Assembly: GCA_023428135.1 (NCBI GenBank)
Contig: JAEYZG010000064.1
Location: forward strand, 106,270 to 170,269
Source: Bacteroidota bacterium
GTDB taxonomy: Bacteria > Bacteroidota > Bacteroidia > Cytophagales > Cytophagaceae
DNA: 64,000 nt
Direction of reading: 5' to 3'
Of this stretch, positions 25,084 to 33,950 are shown piece by piece. A program made the translations under genes and the position numbers. The notes under the pieces were generated by a model. The model had not been told where the DNA came from and searched no databases. It saw nothing but the letters and a program-made list of their open reading frames with translations. Each line of letters begins with the position of its first letter. Within the stretch, counting starts at the first letter, position 1.

Positions 25084-26058
25084 ATGAAAAACATAACGAT
25101 AGTTGTCCCGGATTGTGGAGTAAATCTGAACAGTATTGGAGGAGCTTTCGAAATACTTCGGAGAGCAAATGACTTCTGGCAAAAGGCCGGCAACGAATCC
25201 AGACTTGATATTCATATTGCAGGATTCATGACCGAGTTGAAGGCTCATGGAAACTATCTTGCTATCCATCCCATTGATATCAGGACTATCAGAAGCACAG
25301 ACCTGGTGATTATCCCTTCGCTTATAGACGATTTTCAAAAGGTTGTTAAAGACAATAAAGAGCTCATAGACTGGATATGCAAGCAATATCAAAGTGGGGC
25401 AGAAATTGCCAGTATTTGTTCAGGCGCATTTTTGCTGGCCGCTACAGGACTTTTGGATGGTAAAAACTGTTCTATACATTGGAATAAAGTTGAAGAGTTC
25501 AGAAGAATGTTTCCCGAAATAAATATTGCGGAAGATAAAATCATTACTGAAGAAAATGGTATCTATACCAATGGTGGTGCTTATTCCTTTTTAAATCTCA
25601 TTCTTTATCTTGTGGAGAAGATCTTTGACAGATCAGTAGCGGTATATTGTTCAAAGGTATTTCAGATAGATATGGAACGAACGGCCCAATCTCATTTTAC
25701 TGTTTTTAACATACAAAAAAGTCATGGAGATGAACTGATCGGCAAAGCTCAGACTTATATAGAAGAAAATATAGATACAAAAATTTCATTTGAAAATCTG
25801 GCCTCAGAGTTGGCAATCAGTAGAAGAAGCTTTGACAGAAGATTTATTAAAGCAACAGGCAATACACCAGTGGAGTATCTTCAAAGGGTAAAAGTAGAAG
25901 CAGCTAAAAAAGAACTTGAAAAAGGGCGCAAATCAATTTTTGAAATTATGACGGATGTCGGATATGCTGATGATAAAGCATTCAGAGAAGTTTTCAGGAA
26001 GATTACAGGCTTGTCTCCGGCAGAATACAGAAATAAATATAATAAGAGTGTCGCTTGA
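25084..26058 (+). CDS. GlxA-family regulator (DJ-1/PfpI + AraC HTH)
   Basis: 324 residues from the ATG at 25084; a TTG five codons upstream is possible. Residues about 1-185 form a DJ-1/PfpI-like domain with the nucleophile-elbow Cys112 in ASICSGAFLLAATGLLDG. About 215-320 are two AraC helix-turn-helix motifs (ENLASELAISRRSFDRRFIK and IFEIMTDVGYADDKAFREVF), ending KITGLSPAEYRNKY. This is the layout of GlxA/FtrA-like transcription activators. It is divergent from the SRPBCC pair and precedes the MpaB-like gene by 50 bp, so it may regulate either side. Confidence 0.9.
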   Translation: MKNITIVVPDCGVNLNSIGGAFEILRRANDFWQKAGNESRLDIHIAGFMTELKAHGNYLAIHPIDIRTIRSTDLVIIPSLIDDFQKVVKDNKELIDWICKQYQSGAEIASICSGAFLLAATGLLDGKNCSIHWNKVEEFRRMFPEINIAEDKIITEENGIYTNGGAYSFLNLILYLVEKIFDRSVAVYCSKVFQIDMERTAQSHFTVFNIQKSHGDELIGKAQTYIEENIDTKISFENLASELAISRRSFDRRFIKATGNTPVEYLQRVKVEAAKKELEKGRKSIFEIMTDVGYADDKAFREVFRKITGLSPAEYRNKYNKSVA

Positions 26059-26107
26059 GATATTTTGGTAAGTCAATATCTCTTTTTCATTTCATTCTGT
26101 TAAAATT

Positions 26108-26986
26108 ATGAATCGCAAAAAAATACTCAGACAAATATTAGCTCTTGACCCTATCAAGGATCATTTGGAGATTGTACATCTGAATTCTTTTTATGATTTT
26201 CCATGGGATAACACCAGAGCACTGGAGTTTGCCCTGTTCAGGACGTTTGCTGTGCCAGCTATAGGTAATTTACTTAATTATACAGGCGAGTTTGAACACA
26301 GAACTCAGAAGCGTTATGATGATACAGATTTGTTATTAAGTGAAATCATTGAACATGGATATGACAGTGAAAGGGGGAAAGCTGCTCTGAGTCGCATCAA
26401 TGGCATGCATGGCCGCTTTAAGATATCAAACGAAGATATGCGCTATGTACTTTCTACTTTTGTAATGGAGCCATACAGATGGAATCAAAGGTTTGGATAC
26501 AGGAAAGCTACAAACCAAGAAAACATTGCAGGACATAAAATATGGTATGAGATAGGAGTCAGGATGGGAATAAAAGATATTCCTGAAAGTTTTGAAGCAA
26601 TGCTGGAAATGAATATTGCTTATGAAAAAGCTAACTTCGGATATACGGAAGGAGGAAGAAAGGTTGCTGATGCGACTGTTAATCTGATGCTGGGCTGGTT
26701 TTTTCCAAAGTATATGTGGGGCATGTGCAGACCATTTATGTACGCCTTGATGGATGAACCATTATTAAATGCATTGAGGTTAAAGAAGCCTTCACCGGTT
26801 ATTGTTACTCTGGTTAATACAGGTATGAATTTAAGAAAGGTTTTTCTGCAATTCCTGCCAGCAAGAAGAAAACCTGTTTTAAGAACCAGAAGAACTGTTG
26901 ATTCTTATCCTCAAGGATATAAGATTAATGAATTAGGGGTTCACTATAAAAGTCAGAATAAAGTAGATAAGTTTATCGATCAATAA
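26108..26986 (+). CDS. oxygenase MpaB/DUF2236 (latex-clearing-type) family protein
   Basis: 292 residues, helical. The family block MHGRFKISNEDMRYVLSTFVMEPYRW (about 97-122) is followed by RFGYRKATNQENIAGHKIWYEIGVRMGIKDIP, which matches the DUF2236 / MpaB-like signature with its conserved His, Arg and Thr positions near the haem in latex-clearing proteins. Known relatives include the rubber oxygenase Lcp and fungal MpaB; most bacterial members have no known substrate. No signal peptide. It probably shares a transcript with the GlxA-type regulator. It converges with the lipoprotein gene, overlapping it by 14 bp. Confidence 0.8.
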   Translation: MNRKKILRQILALDPIKDHLEIVHLNSFYDFPWDNTRALEFALFRTFAVPAIGNLLNYTGEFEHRTQKRYDDTDLLLSEIIEHGYDSERGKAALSRINGMHGRFKISNEDMRYVLSTFVMEPYRWNQRFGYRKATNQENIAGHKIWYEIGVRMGIKDIPESFEAMLEMNIAYEKANFGYTEGGRKVADATVNLMLGWFFPKYMWGMCRPFMYALMDEPLLNALRLKKPSPVIVTLVNTGMNLRKVFLQFLPARRKPVLRTRRTVDSYPQGYKINELGVHYKSQNKVDKFIDQ

Positions 26987-27341
26987 ATATAGAAAAAGCT
27001 TCTGCCATCCTTATATTCCCACTTGTCAGGTCCTTCTTAATTGAAATGACGGAGTCATTGTTTATTAGTTCAAAGTTATCAATTCCTGGGTTTTCGTTGT
27101 AGATCGTTTTGGTCTCCCATGGAAAACCTGTTTTTTCCTTGCTGGAAACCCTGATTTCCTCTCCGGAAATTAAGACTCTTGTAGTGTCTTCTATAAAATC
27201 GAATCTGCCAGTTTTATAGTCATAAATTCTAAATTTTACAGAATTATCAGCTATATATTCCAATGAAAGCTTTGCATCGCAGGAGTACATGATGGGTGAG
27301 AGCAATGGTAATATTAGAAAAGTATTTCTCTTGATGATCAT
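26973..27341 (-). CDS. small lipoprotein, unknown function
   Basis: 122 residues. An N-terminal hydrophobic stretch ends in SPIMYSC with Cys21 as the lipidation site, so it should be lipid-anchored. The rest is a small beta-rich domain (FRIYDYKTGRFDF, RVLISGEEIRVSS) with no family recognised. Its 3' end overlaps the 3' end of the MpaB-like gene by 14 bp (convergent), which is unusual but fits a compact region. Function unknown. Confidence 0.65.
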   Translation of the reverse strand: MIIKRNTFLILPLLSPIMYSCDAKLSLEYIADNSVKFRIYDYKTGRFDFIEDTTRVLISGEEIRVSSKEKTGFPWETKTIYNENPGIDNFELINNDSVISIKKDLTSGNIRMAEAFSIFIDR

Positions 27342-27450
27342 TTTGATTAGAGAGCTTGAAATGAAAACTATTCCATTAAAGGTTAATTATATTGAGAAAA
27401 TTTTTAAAACCTTAGATCAAATTAGAATGGGTTAAAAAAGGTTAAAAATG

Positions 27451-27482
27451 TTTGCGCAATCGAAAGGTTGCGTATATATTTG
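27451..27482 (+). promoter_or_regulatory. promoter with embedded ArsR-type operator
   Basis: TTTG at 27451-27454 and TATATTTG at 27475-27482 match the Bacteroidota -33 and -7 elements with a 20-nt spacer. The spacer holds the imperfect 18-bp palindrome CGCAATCGAAAGGTTGCG (27455-27472; arms CGCAA and TTGCG). The position between the promoter elements, 34 bp before an ArsR-family start codon, suggests autorepression. Confidence 0.65.
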
Positions 27483-27515
27483 CTACCGATTAGTTGCAAA
27501 AGGAAAGAATAGAAA

Positions 27516-27836
27516 ATGAGAAGAGATGTTTTTCAGGCAATTGCTGATCCGACCAGGAGGGCAATTTTATGTCTGATCGCTGTGCAGGCTTTAACGCCAA
27601 ACGCTGTTGCTGAACATTTTGACAGCAGCAGGCAGGCTGTGTCAAAGCATATAAAGATTCTTGTTGAATGTGAATTGTTAAAACAGGAACAACAAGGCCG
27701 AGAAATTTATTATCACATTAACCCTGATAAAATGCAGGAAATAGATAAATGGCTTCAGCAGTTTAAGGGATTGCTGGAGAAGCGTTTTAATCAGCTTGAT
27801 AATGTATTAGCCAAACTTAAATCCGATAAAAAATGA
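27516..27836 (+). CDS. ArsR-family transcriptional repressor
   Basis: 106 residues: a single winged helix-turn-helix. MRRDVFQAIADPTRRAIL (helix 1-2), LTPNAVAEHFDSSRQAVSKHIKIL (recognition helix), ECELLKQEQQGREIYYHINP (wing), then a C-terminal helix. The 'DPTRRAIL' N-terminus marks the ArsR subfamily usually paired with SRPBCC/AHSA1 genes. The Cys residues (38-like positions) do not form a metal site of the classic ArsR kind. It overlaps the next gene by 4 nt (ATGA), so translation is coupled. The operator at 27455 suggests it represses its own operon. Confidence 0.9.
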   Translation: MRRDVFQAIADPTRRAILCLIAVQALTPNAVAEHFDSSRQAVSKHIKILVECELLKQEQQGREIYYHINPDKMQEIDKWLQQFKGLLEKRFNQLDNVLAKLKSDKK

Positions 27837-28801
27837 AGAGCACTTTATTAATGAATTTCACAGTTGATAAGGCCAACAACAAAATCAAAGTTGAAAGGGA
27901 GTTTGATGCTCCTGTCGCCATGGTCTGGTCTGCATGGACCGAAAGCGAATTGCTTGACCAGTGGTGGGCTCCACAGCCTTACAGAGCCGAAACCAAATCC
28001 ATGGACTTCAGAGAAGGTGGAATGTGGCTTTATTGCATGGTAGGGCCTAAAGGAGAAAGACATTGGGCCAGGGCAGATTATAAATCTATAAAACCCCAGA
28101 AGCAGTTTGTTCTTCTGGATGCCTTTTGCGATGAGAATGGAAATATAAATAAAGACTTTCCAAGATCTACATGGTCTAATGTCTTTAAGCAAACCGAGGA
28201 GACTACAACAGTTAATATAGAGATCAGTTATGATAAGCTGGAGGATCTGGAAGTTACAGTAAAAATGGGCTTTAAAGAAGGCTTCACAGCAGGGCTTGAG
28301 AATCTTGATCATTATCTTAGTACGCAATTCCGTCTACGCAAAGAAAATAAAACAAGCAATAAAGCCAGGGTTACCACTTATCTGAATTTTCCCGGAAAGA
28401 CAGAAGAAGCTTTTAACTTTTACAAAAAAGTATTTAATGGAAAATTCACAGGAGTAGGCTTAAGAAGATTCGGAGATATTGAATTGCCTGCAGAGGTTCC
28501 TCCTATGAGCGATGCTGATAAAAAGTTAATCATCCATGCTGAGTTGACAATATTGGGCGGACATGTGCTGATGGCTACCGATTCCCCTGAAAGCATGGGA
28601 TTCAAGCTGATTGAGGGAAATAATATGCACATCAACGTGGAGCCCGAATCAAGAGAAGAAACAGAGCGAATATTTAAGGAACTATCTGAAGGAGGGGAAG
28701 TGATCATGCCATTGGAAGATATGTTCTGGGGGGCTTATTACGGCAGCTTCAAAGATAAATTCGGTATCAACTGGATGTTTAATTATCAGAAGGCAGAATA
28801 A
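27833..28801 (+). CDS. fused SRPBCC (AHSA1-like) + VOC (PhnB-like) protein
   Basis: 322 residues in two domains. Residues about 10-160 are SRPBCC/AHSA1: VEREFDAPVAMVWSAWTESELLDQWWAPQPY, then a GGMWLYCMVGPKG strand and the C-terminal helix EGFTAGLENLDHYL. About 180-320 are a VOC-type PhnB domain: YLNFPGKTEEAFNFYKKVF, then HAELTILGGHVLMATDS, and the end MFWGAYYGSFKDKFGINWMF. The operon partner is the ArsR-like repressor, which overlaps its start. ArsR-SRPBCC pairs are common, and VOC proteins often lie beside them; the fusion in one chain is less usual. Ligand unknown. Confidence 0.88.
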   Translation: MKSTLLMNFTVDKANNKIKVEREFDAPVAMVWSAWTESELLDQWWAPQPYRAETKSMDFREGGMWLYCMVGPKGERHWARADYKSIKPQKQFVLLDAFCDENGNINKDFPRSTWSNVFKQTEETTTVNIEISYDKLEDLEVTVKMGFKEGFTAGLENLDHYLSTQFRLRKENKTSNKARVTTYLNFPGKTEEAFNFYKKVFNGKFTGVGLRRFGDIELPAEVPPMSDADKKLIIHAELTILGGHVLMATDSPESMGFKLIEGNNMHINVEPESREETERIFKELSEGGEVIMPLEDMFWGAYYGSFKDKFGINWMFNYQKAE

Positions 28802-28840
28802 AAAAACACCCTCCTGGAATGAATCCAGGAGGGTGTTTTT
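28802..28840. terminator. strong terminator of the ArsR/SRPBCC-VOC operon
   Basis: A-rich arm plus ACACCCTCCTGGA, a 5-nt loop ATGAA, then TCCAGGAGGGTGT and TTTTTAATTTTT. A perfect GC-rich stem directly after the stop codon. It can also serve the minus-strand glycosyltransferase ending at 28862. Confidence 0.92.
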
Positions 28841-28861
28841 AATTTTTATATCGTTAAATGA

Positions 28862-29743
28862 TTATTTCAACAAAGTATAATTTTTAAACTCACCTATATT
28901 CCAGCCTGTAGTTCTGTATATAAAATTTAGTAATCTCAATCTCGAACTCAGCTTGATACCTTTGGTCGGATCAAAGGAAAACTTCCAGTTTACTCTATTA
29001 ATCCTTTCTTTCATAACCTCCGGATGTGTTCCGTTAAAATGAGAAAGAGAATCTATCTGAGAATAGTCAAACTCTGTTTTATTATCGAACATTTTGCTTA
29101 CGGTTTCATCTCCATGCCATAGCTTTTCAAAGTTTCTTCTCTTTTCCAGCTGTGCGTCCGGAGGCTTTACCCAACCATAGTGATACATGATGGCATCACC
29201 CGCTTTTTTTACCTTTAATTTTTCTCCATTATCTTTTCTGAAGCTCACAGCATCTTTGTAAGATCTGATCGATCTGTCTGGTCTTACTATCCTGATATCA
29301 TTTTTTGACCATTTCCTTGAATCAGCGATATAACTGTATGACCCGTAAAAATTGATATACCCAAAGATTAATCCTTCAACTTTTTTGTCGTCTTTATATT
29401 TCTCCATTGCAGCTTTAACTTCAGATAGATACTTTTCATGAAGTACTTCATCGCCCTGGATGTAAAAAGCCCAGTCTGAGTCAGGAGAAATGGCGTGAAA
29501 TGCTTTTTCTGTTTCCACAGCAAGTACTTTTCCTCCCTCTCTTAAAGTCTCGTCCCATACAGTTTCTACAATTTTTATTTTAGGAGAATTGATAGATTGG
29601 ATAAGTTCTAAAGTTGCATCTTCTGATTTTCCAACGGCAACCACAAATTCATCACAGATTGGCAGGATGGAGGTAATGGCCTCTACAATAGGAAAATCAT
29701 ATTTTATAGCGTTTCTAATGATTGTAAAACCTGAAACTTTCAT
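28862..29743 (-). CDS. glycosyltransferase, family 2-like
   Basis: 293 residues, no signal peptide or membrane helix. The N-terminus KVSGFTIIRNAIKYDFPIVEAITS...CDEFVVAVGKSEDATLELI is the GT-A nucleotide-binding start. WAFYIQGDEVLHE (about residue 93-105) holds the D-x-D-type metal site in the variant form QGDE. The middle (GSYSYIADSRKWSKNDIRIVR) resembles the bacterial 'glycosyltransferase family 2' proteins involved in surface sugar assembly. It should move a sugar from a nucleotide donor to an unknown acceptor. It stands alone. Confidence 0.75.
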   Translation of the reverse strand: MKVSGFTIIRNAIKYDFPIVEAITSILPICDEFVVAVGKSEDATLELIQSINSPKIKIVETVWDETLREGGKVLAVETEKAFHAISPDSDWAFYIQGDEVLHEKYLSEVKAAMEKYKDDKKVEGLIFGYINFYGSYSYIADSRKWSKNDIRIVRPDRSIRSYKDAVSFRKDNGEKLKVKKAGDAIMYHYGWVKPPDAQLEKRRNFEKLWHGDETVSKMFDNKTEFDYSQIDSLSHFNGTHPEVMKERINRVNWKFSFDPTKGIKLSSRLRLLNFIYRTTGWNIGEFKNYTLLK

Positions 29744-30049
29744 TTTGTAATTTTTAATGCTAAGAGTTTAAAGTACTGGTGATAAAGCTTTTCCCGGGAA
29801 GCAGTTAACTCTCAGGATAATCATACCAAATTGAGCCAAATGGAAATTTTTATCACAATAATTTACCATGGCAGTGTCAAAAATAAAGAAATTGTTTACT
29901 AAATTCTGCCTTATGGGTGAAATTTTCTTGAGTTTCTACCTGGGGTAAAGAATTTAATCATTGAAAACGAATAATTACTATAAAAGTATAATCATCTTAT
30001 CAAGATGCATAGGAATTAGTATTTACAAAATTTAGCAAGAGATAAACTT
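29744..30049. other. intergenic region between divergent genes
   Basis: About 300 bp containing both promoters. No gene or hairpin noticed. Confidence 0.4.
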
Positions 30050-30415
30050 ATGTTTGATTTTTTAAAATTTGGAAAAAAGCCGGATAAATTCAAGTCTCCA
30101 GAAGAAAGGGAGCTTTATTTGAATGATATCAAAGACAGGTTGAGCAATAATTATGCAGATGTACAATTTAACTTTATTCTACTGCCTGAAATTTCTACAG
30201 ATCATCGTACCATCGTTAAAATAACGTACTGGAAGAAAAAGATAGGAGATCATGTTAAAAAGCATGAAAAGCTGGCTACTTGTGAAGCTGAAAAAGTCCA
30301 GATTGACCTTAATGCAGACCTTAATGGTATATTGGTTTTCAGAGCAGAAAGGAACAAAGAGCTGGTAATGGGAGATACTGACAATTATATGGACCTGGAA
30401 GAGTTTAATTTTTGA
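30050..30415 (+). CDS. small protein with a lipoyl/biotinyl-like domain
   Basis: 121 residues. After an N-terminal Lys-rich segment and a helix (SPEERELYLNDIKDRLSNNY), residues about 55-115 follow the lipoyl/biotinyl carrier fold: IVKITYWKKKIGDHVKKHEKLATCEAEKVQIDL, the turn with Lys82, then ADLNGILVF...VMGDT. The Lys at the hairpin tip is where lipoate or biotin is normally attached, but the flanking residues are E-A-E-K rather than E-x-D-K or M-K-M. It is not next to any dehydrogenase or carboxylase gene. The next gene starts 14 bp downstream, so the two may be co-transcribed. Confidence 0.6.
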   Translation: MFDFLKFGKKPDKFKSPEERELYLNDIKDRLSNNYADVQFNFILLPEISTDHRTIVKITYWKKKIGDHVKKHEKLATCEAEKVQIDLNADLNGILVFRAERNKELVMGDTDNYMDLEEFNF

Positions 30416-30429
30416 TATTTAGTGGTGAG

Positions 30430-31173
30430 ATGAAAATACAAGTTGTAAGTGATTTGCACCACGAGTTTGGACGTAACGAAATTAAATTTGATAACGCTGA
30501 TCTGATAATTTTAGCAGGTGATGTAAATCAGGGTATTAAAGGCATTCAGTGGATTCTTTCGGAGATAAGGACTCCTGTCATATATGTTTTAGGTAATCAT
30601 GAATATTACAAAGGCAGTTATCCGAAAACTTTAAATAAAATTAAAGATCTGGCAAAGAATACTCATGTGCATGTCTTAGAAAATAATTCTATAGAATTGG
30701 ATGGAATTACATTTCATGGAGCGACACTCTGGACAGATTTTGAATTGTTTGGAAATCCCCGCTATACGGGAGGTTTGGTTCAGAGCAAAATGAATGATTA
30801 TAAGTTGATCCGCAGAGATCCATCTTATTCAAAACTGAGGACAATAGATACTTACCAAATTCATAAAGCATCTTTAAAGTGGCTGGAGGAAAACCTTGCA
30901 GCCTCCTCATCAAAGAAAAATATTGTTATAAGTCATCACTCACCTTCTATAAAATCAATACCGGATAGGTTAAGGGAAGATATTGTTACCTCTGCCTATG
31001 CATCCAATCTTGAAAGTTTAATTCTTCAGTATAAGCCTGATTATTGGATACATGGTCATATTCATTCACCTTCTTTTTATAAAATTGGAGTTACTCAAAT
31101 CATTTGTAATCCTCATGGGTATATCGATGATGCATACAATGGATTTGATCCTGCTCTGATTATTGAAATTTAA
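30430..31173 (+). CDS. metallophosphoesterase
   Basis: 247 residues from the ATG at 30430, chosen for its ribosome site GGTGAG and because it starts the first strand MKIQVVSDLHHEFG. The calcineurin-like metal motifs follow in order: SDLH, then GDVNQG, GNHEYY (about 60), SHHSP (about 175) and HGHIH (about 215). It hydrolyses phosphoester bonds with a dimetal centre in the cytoplasm. Substrate unknown. The layout resembles small bacterial phosphoesterases of the YkuE-like type. Follows the lipoyl-like gene by 14 bp. Confidence 0.88.
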   Translation: MKIQVVSDLHHEFGRNEIKFDNADLIILAGDVNQGIKGIQWILSEIRTPVIYVLGNHEYYKGSYPKTLNKIKDLAKNTHVHVLENNSIELDGITFHGATLWTDFELFGNPRYTGGLVQSKMNDYKLIRRDPSYSKLRTIDTYQIHKASLKWLEENLAASSSKKNIVISHHSPSIKSIPDRLREDIVTSAYASNLESLILQYKPDYWIHGHIHSPSFYKIGVTQIICNPHGYIDDAYNGFDPALIIEI

Positions 31174-31219
31174 TATTGGATTGGTGTTTTAGTTTGAAAT
31201 CCGGGCGTATAGTTGAATG

Positions 31220-31255
31220 AATCCCTTATAGTCAAATTTCAGACTATAAGGGATT
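31220..31255. terminator. bidirectional terminator
   Basis: AATCCCTTATAGTC / GACTATAAGGGATT, a perfect 14-bp stem with an 8-nt loop. It lies between convergent genes (stops at 31173 and 31262), with T runs on the plus strand (TTTTGTATTT). Confidence 0.85.
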
Positions 31256-31261
31256 TTGTAT

Positions 31262-33499
31262 TTAGTTCACTATTAGCTTTGTAGCATGTGTTACCGAATT
31301 TCCAGAGAGCAAAACTATATAAAGCCCTTTGGAAAGTCCTGATATATCGTACTTTTCTCCCTCATTATAATCAAATCTTATCACTTCTTTTCCATCAAGT
31401 CCAAGTATTGTAATTTTCTTTGGTGTATCTGTACCAGGATTGGGATTCAGTATTTTAAACACTTCTTTTGCAGGATTAGGAAATAATTGAAAATTCTCAT
31501 AGGCGCTATTGCTTTTGTTTATTGCTAAGGTAATTTCATTATCTGAAATATAAATTCCATTTTCAGTACCAAGCGCCAAAACTTTACCATTATAGCCTAT
31601 CGAAGTCTTCAGAACATTGTATGGAAGCCCTTCAGCAGGAACATTTGTCCAGGTGGTTTCATTGTCTCTTAATTTTTTAAATGCATGGCTGCTACTAACA
31701 TATATATGATCTGCGATTCTGATAAATGAATTATAAGGAGGCAATGGCATGTCCGGGTCTGTAATTTCTGTAATGACGCCACTGGTTTTTACTTTATATA
31801 ATTTGTATTCATTTTCAGTATATAGTTTTGATGCACTGAAGTATGCATCAATGCCATCACAATAGAGATTATGGAATACATATTCGTTGGATAGCAAGCT
31901 GTCTCCTTTATAAGCTTTCCAGGTTTTTCCTTCATCGTATGACATCCTGAAATAGGAGCCGCCACTAGGCGTGTCGTATTGAATACCAAAAAGTACTGAA
32001 CCATTACTTAAGAAAACCATTGATGGGTCTGTATAATAATATGGCTGCTGAGGAATATTGGGAGTAATATCTTTCCATGTTTTACCATTATCTTCCGATA
32101 CGTAGTCAAAATAATAAGTATAGTCATTAATTACCTGGTTGGTCCTGAGGAGTAATTTATCGTTGACAGAGGTGATATTATTGAACATAATGTGGGAGTG
32201 GTTATATGGAATGCTGAATGATTGCCAGGAATCTCCATTATCAATACTGTAATAAAGGTCATTAAAACCCAGATGAGCGACGACCTTTTTATCCGGCAAT
32301 AAGAATATATTATTAAGGACGTAATCCTTGTTTATTCCAGGGAAAGAAACCTCTTCCCAGTTTTTACCATTATCTCTTGAAATAGTAAGTTTGGAAGAGG
32401 CTTGCGCCAGGAGATTCGGACCGGATGCATATACAAAATTTCTGCTGTAGATATCTTTGTTGTTCGTGCTCCAGCTTTCTCCATTATCGATGGATATCCT
32501 TAAACCATCAAGCAAGTTATTACCGGAGTATAAGCCTGTACCCGCATTAAGCATTGCTCTATAGTTTGTTTGGATTGTATTAAAAGGCATTCTGAAATTT
32601 TTCGCCTCATCTCCCGTTTTAATTGTAGTCCACGAATTCCCTGCATCTATAGATCTGATAATTTTATAAACATTGTCAGAAAGGGTTCGGACGAATATAA
32701 TGGTATCTACAGTGCCAATATGTACCAGGCTGTCCAGTTGCTGGGATATAGTCATCCAGGTTCCGGCGGTTAGGTCAAATCTGTCAAGGGAATAATATTT
32801 GTTTAGCCCAAAAGATGTTTCATAAATTTGAAAAACAAATTTATTGAGTTTAAAAACAGGTCTTGCATAGAATGACCTTTCGGTATCAACTGATGTTATT
32901 TTTCCATTTTTATCTGCACATTTGAATCTCCCTTCGGAGTTATAAAAACATAAAGGCAGGGAACGGGAATATATGAAGTCCAGTTCTGAATCCAGGATGT
33001 CACTTTTTATCCAAGAATCTCCATTATCGCTATAGTATATATATGCCTCGTTAGGTATTGGCTTAGAAGAATCCATACTTCTTATGTATGCTCTGTCGTC
33101 CACGGAAACGAGTATTTCAGGCTGAAAAAAGTTGTTATTAACCTGAGACCATTTTATTCCATCTGAAGATTTCAACAGTTTACCAAATCTGCACGTGAAC
33201 ATATAGTCTCCATTGGTAACTATAGGATAAGCTTTAGTTGTTTGATAGTCATATTCATAGGAATAGAGATATGGAAAATCAGTGAGATTGGAGTTTACAA
33301 GAGTCCAGTGAAGACCATTGTCTGAACTCGTATATAATGAGTTCCTATCGAGATAAAATAGTTGATTTTTATGACTAATAAATGAGCCTCTTCGAATATC
33401 TTTTTGGGCAAAAAGTGTATCACTCACTTGTGTCCAGTTTTGAGCTCTCGATGTATAAAATGAGAATAAAATAAAATATAAAAGTAATATATGTTTCAT
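31262..33499 (-). CDS. T9SS protein with BNR/sortilin-like repeats
   Basis: 745 residues. Signal peptide (MKHILLLYFILFSFYTSRAQ). Residues about 20-650 contain at least eight Asp-box-like repeats of the form SxDNGxSW, GxWTxI or SDNGKTWKDI (e.g. SSDNGLHWTLV, SIDNGESWSTN, SRDNGKNWEEV, SEDNGKTWKDI), the signature of a BNR/VPS10-type beta-propeller. Related folds include photosystem II assembly factor HCF136 and sialidases, but the catalytic residues of sialidase are not seen. The last 80 residues form a type A sorting domain (QLFPNPAKEVFKI, IVLLSGNSVTHATKLIVN). It should be exported by T9SS. Single gene. Confidence 0.88.
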   Translation of the reverse strand: MKHILLLYFILFSFYTSRAQNWTQVSDTLFAQKDIRRGSFISHKNQLFYLDRNSLYTSSDNGLHWTLVNSNLTDFPYLYSYEYDYQTTKAYPIVTNGDYMFTCRFGKLLKSSDGIKWSQVNNNFFQPEILVSVDDRAYIRSMDSSKPIPNEAYIYYSDNGDSWIKSDILDSELDFIYSRSLPLCFYNSEGRFKCADKNGKITSVDTERSFYARPVFKLNKFVFQIYETSFGLNKYYSLDRFDLTAGTWMTISQQLDSLVHIGTVDTIIFVRTLSDNVYKIIRSIDAGNSWTTIKTGDEAKNFRMPFNTIQTNYRAMLNAGTGLYSGNNLLDGLRISIDNGESWSTNNKDIYSRNFVYASGPNLLAQASSKLTISRDNGKNWEEVSFPGINKDYVLNNIFLLPDKKVVAHLGFNDLYYSIDNGDSWQSFSIPYNHSHIMFNNITSVNDKLLLRTNQVINDYTYYFDYVSEDNGKTWKDITPNIPQQPYYYTDPSMVFLSNGSVLFGIQYDTPSGGSYFRMSYDEGKTWKAYKGDSLLSNEYVFHNLYCDGIDAYFSASKLYTENEYKLYKVKTSGVITEITDPDMPLPPYNSFIRIADHIYVSSSHAFKKLRDNETTWTNVPAEGLPYNVLKTSIGYNGKVLALGTENGIYISDNEITLAINKSNSAYENFQLFPNPAKEVFKILNPNPGTDTPKKITILGLDGKEVIRFDYNEGEKYDISGLSKGLYIVLLSGNSVTHATKLIVN

Positions 33500-33950
33500 A
33501 GCTGTTTTTATGGTTGTAAAAAAAGAACATAAGGATTAAACTATTGTTTAATATTCCTTAAGCAGAATATCCTGATGACTTACATTTTGATTTTATCACC
33601 AGGAAAAAAGTACTTAGACTTAATGATTTTGAATTAGTAACATTATCTCGATTTTCAAAGCCTGCTTTTGTAAAGCTTAGTTTTAATTGGTTGATATTTA
33701 GAAGACTTTATCCTGTTTTGAATTTCTTTTTAATACAATCAAAAAATCCACCTGAAATTTTCCTTAATTCAGGAATCAATTAAACCAAGTTAATCATTAA
33801 CCATTAAGAAATCCTGTAATCATTATAATCCATAGCTTTGTTATAAATTCTAAACATTGATTAATACAGATCACTTTTTAAATGCTTAATCCCGATTTAA
33901 TTTGTATTTTTAATCGATTGTATAACCTAACATATTCTAAAGTATTTAAT
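33500..33950. other. intergenic region between divergent genes
   Basis: About 450 bp upstream of both the BNR-repeat gene and the M3 peptidase gene. AT-rich. An in-frame start at 33882 exists but is rejected for the peptidase because it precedes the signal peptide. Confidence 0.45.
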
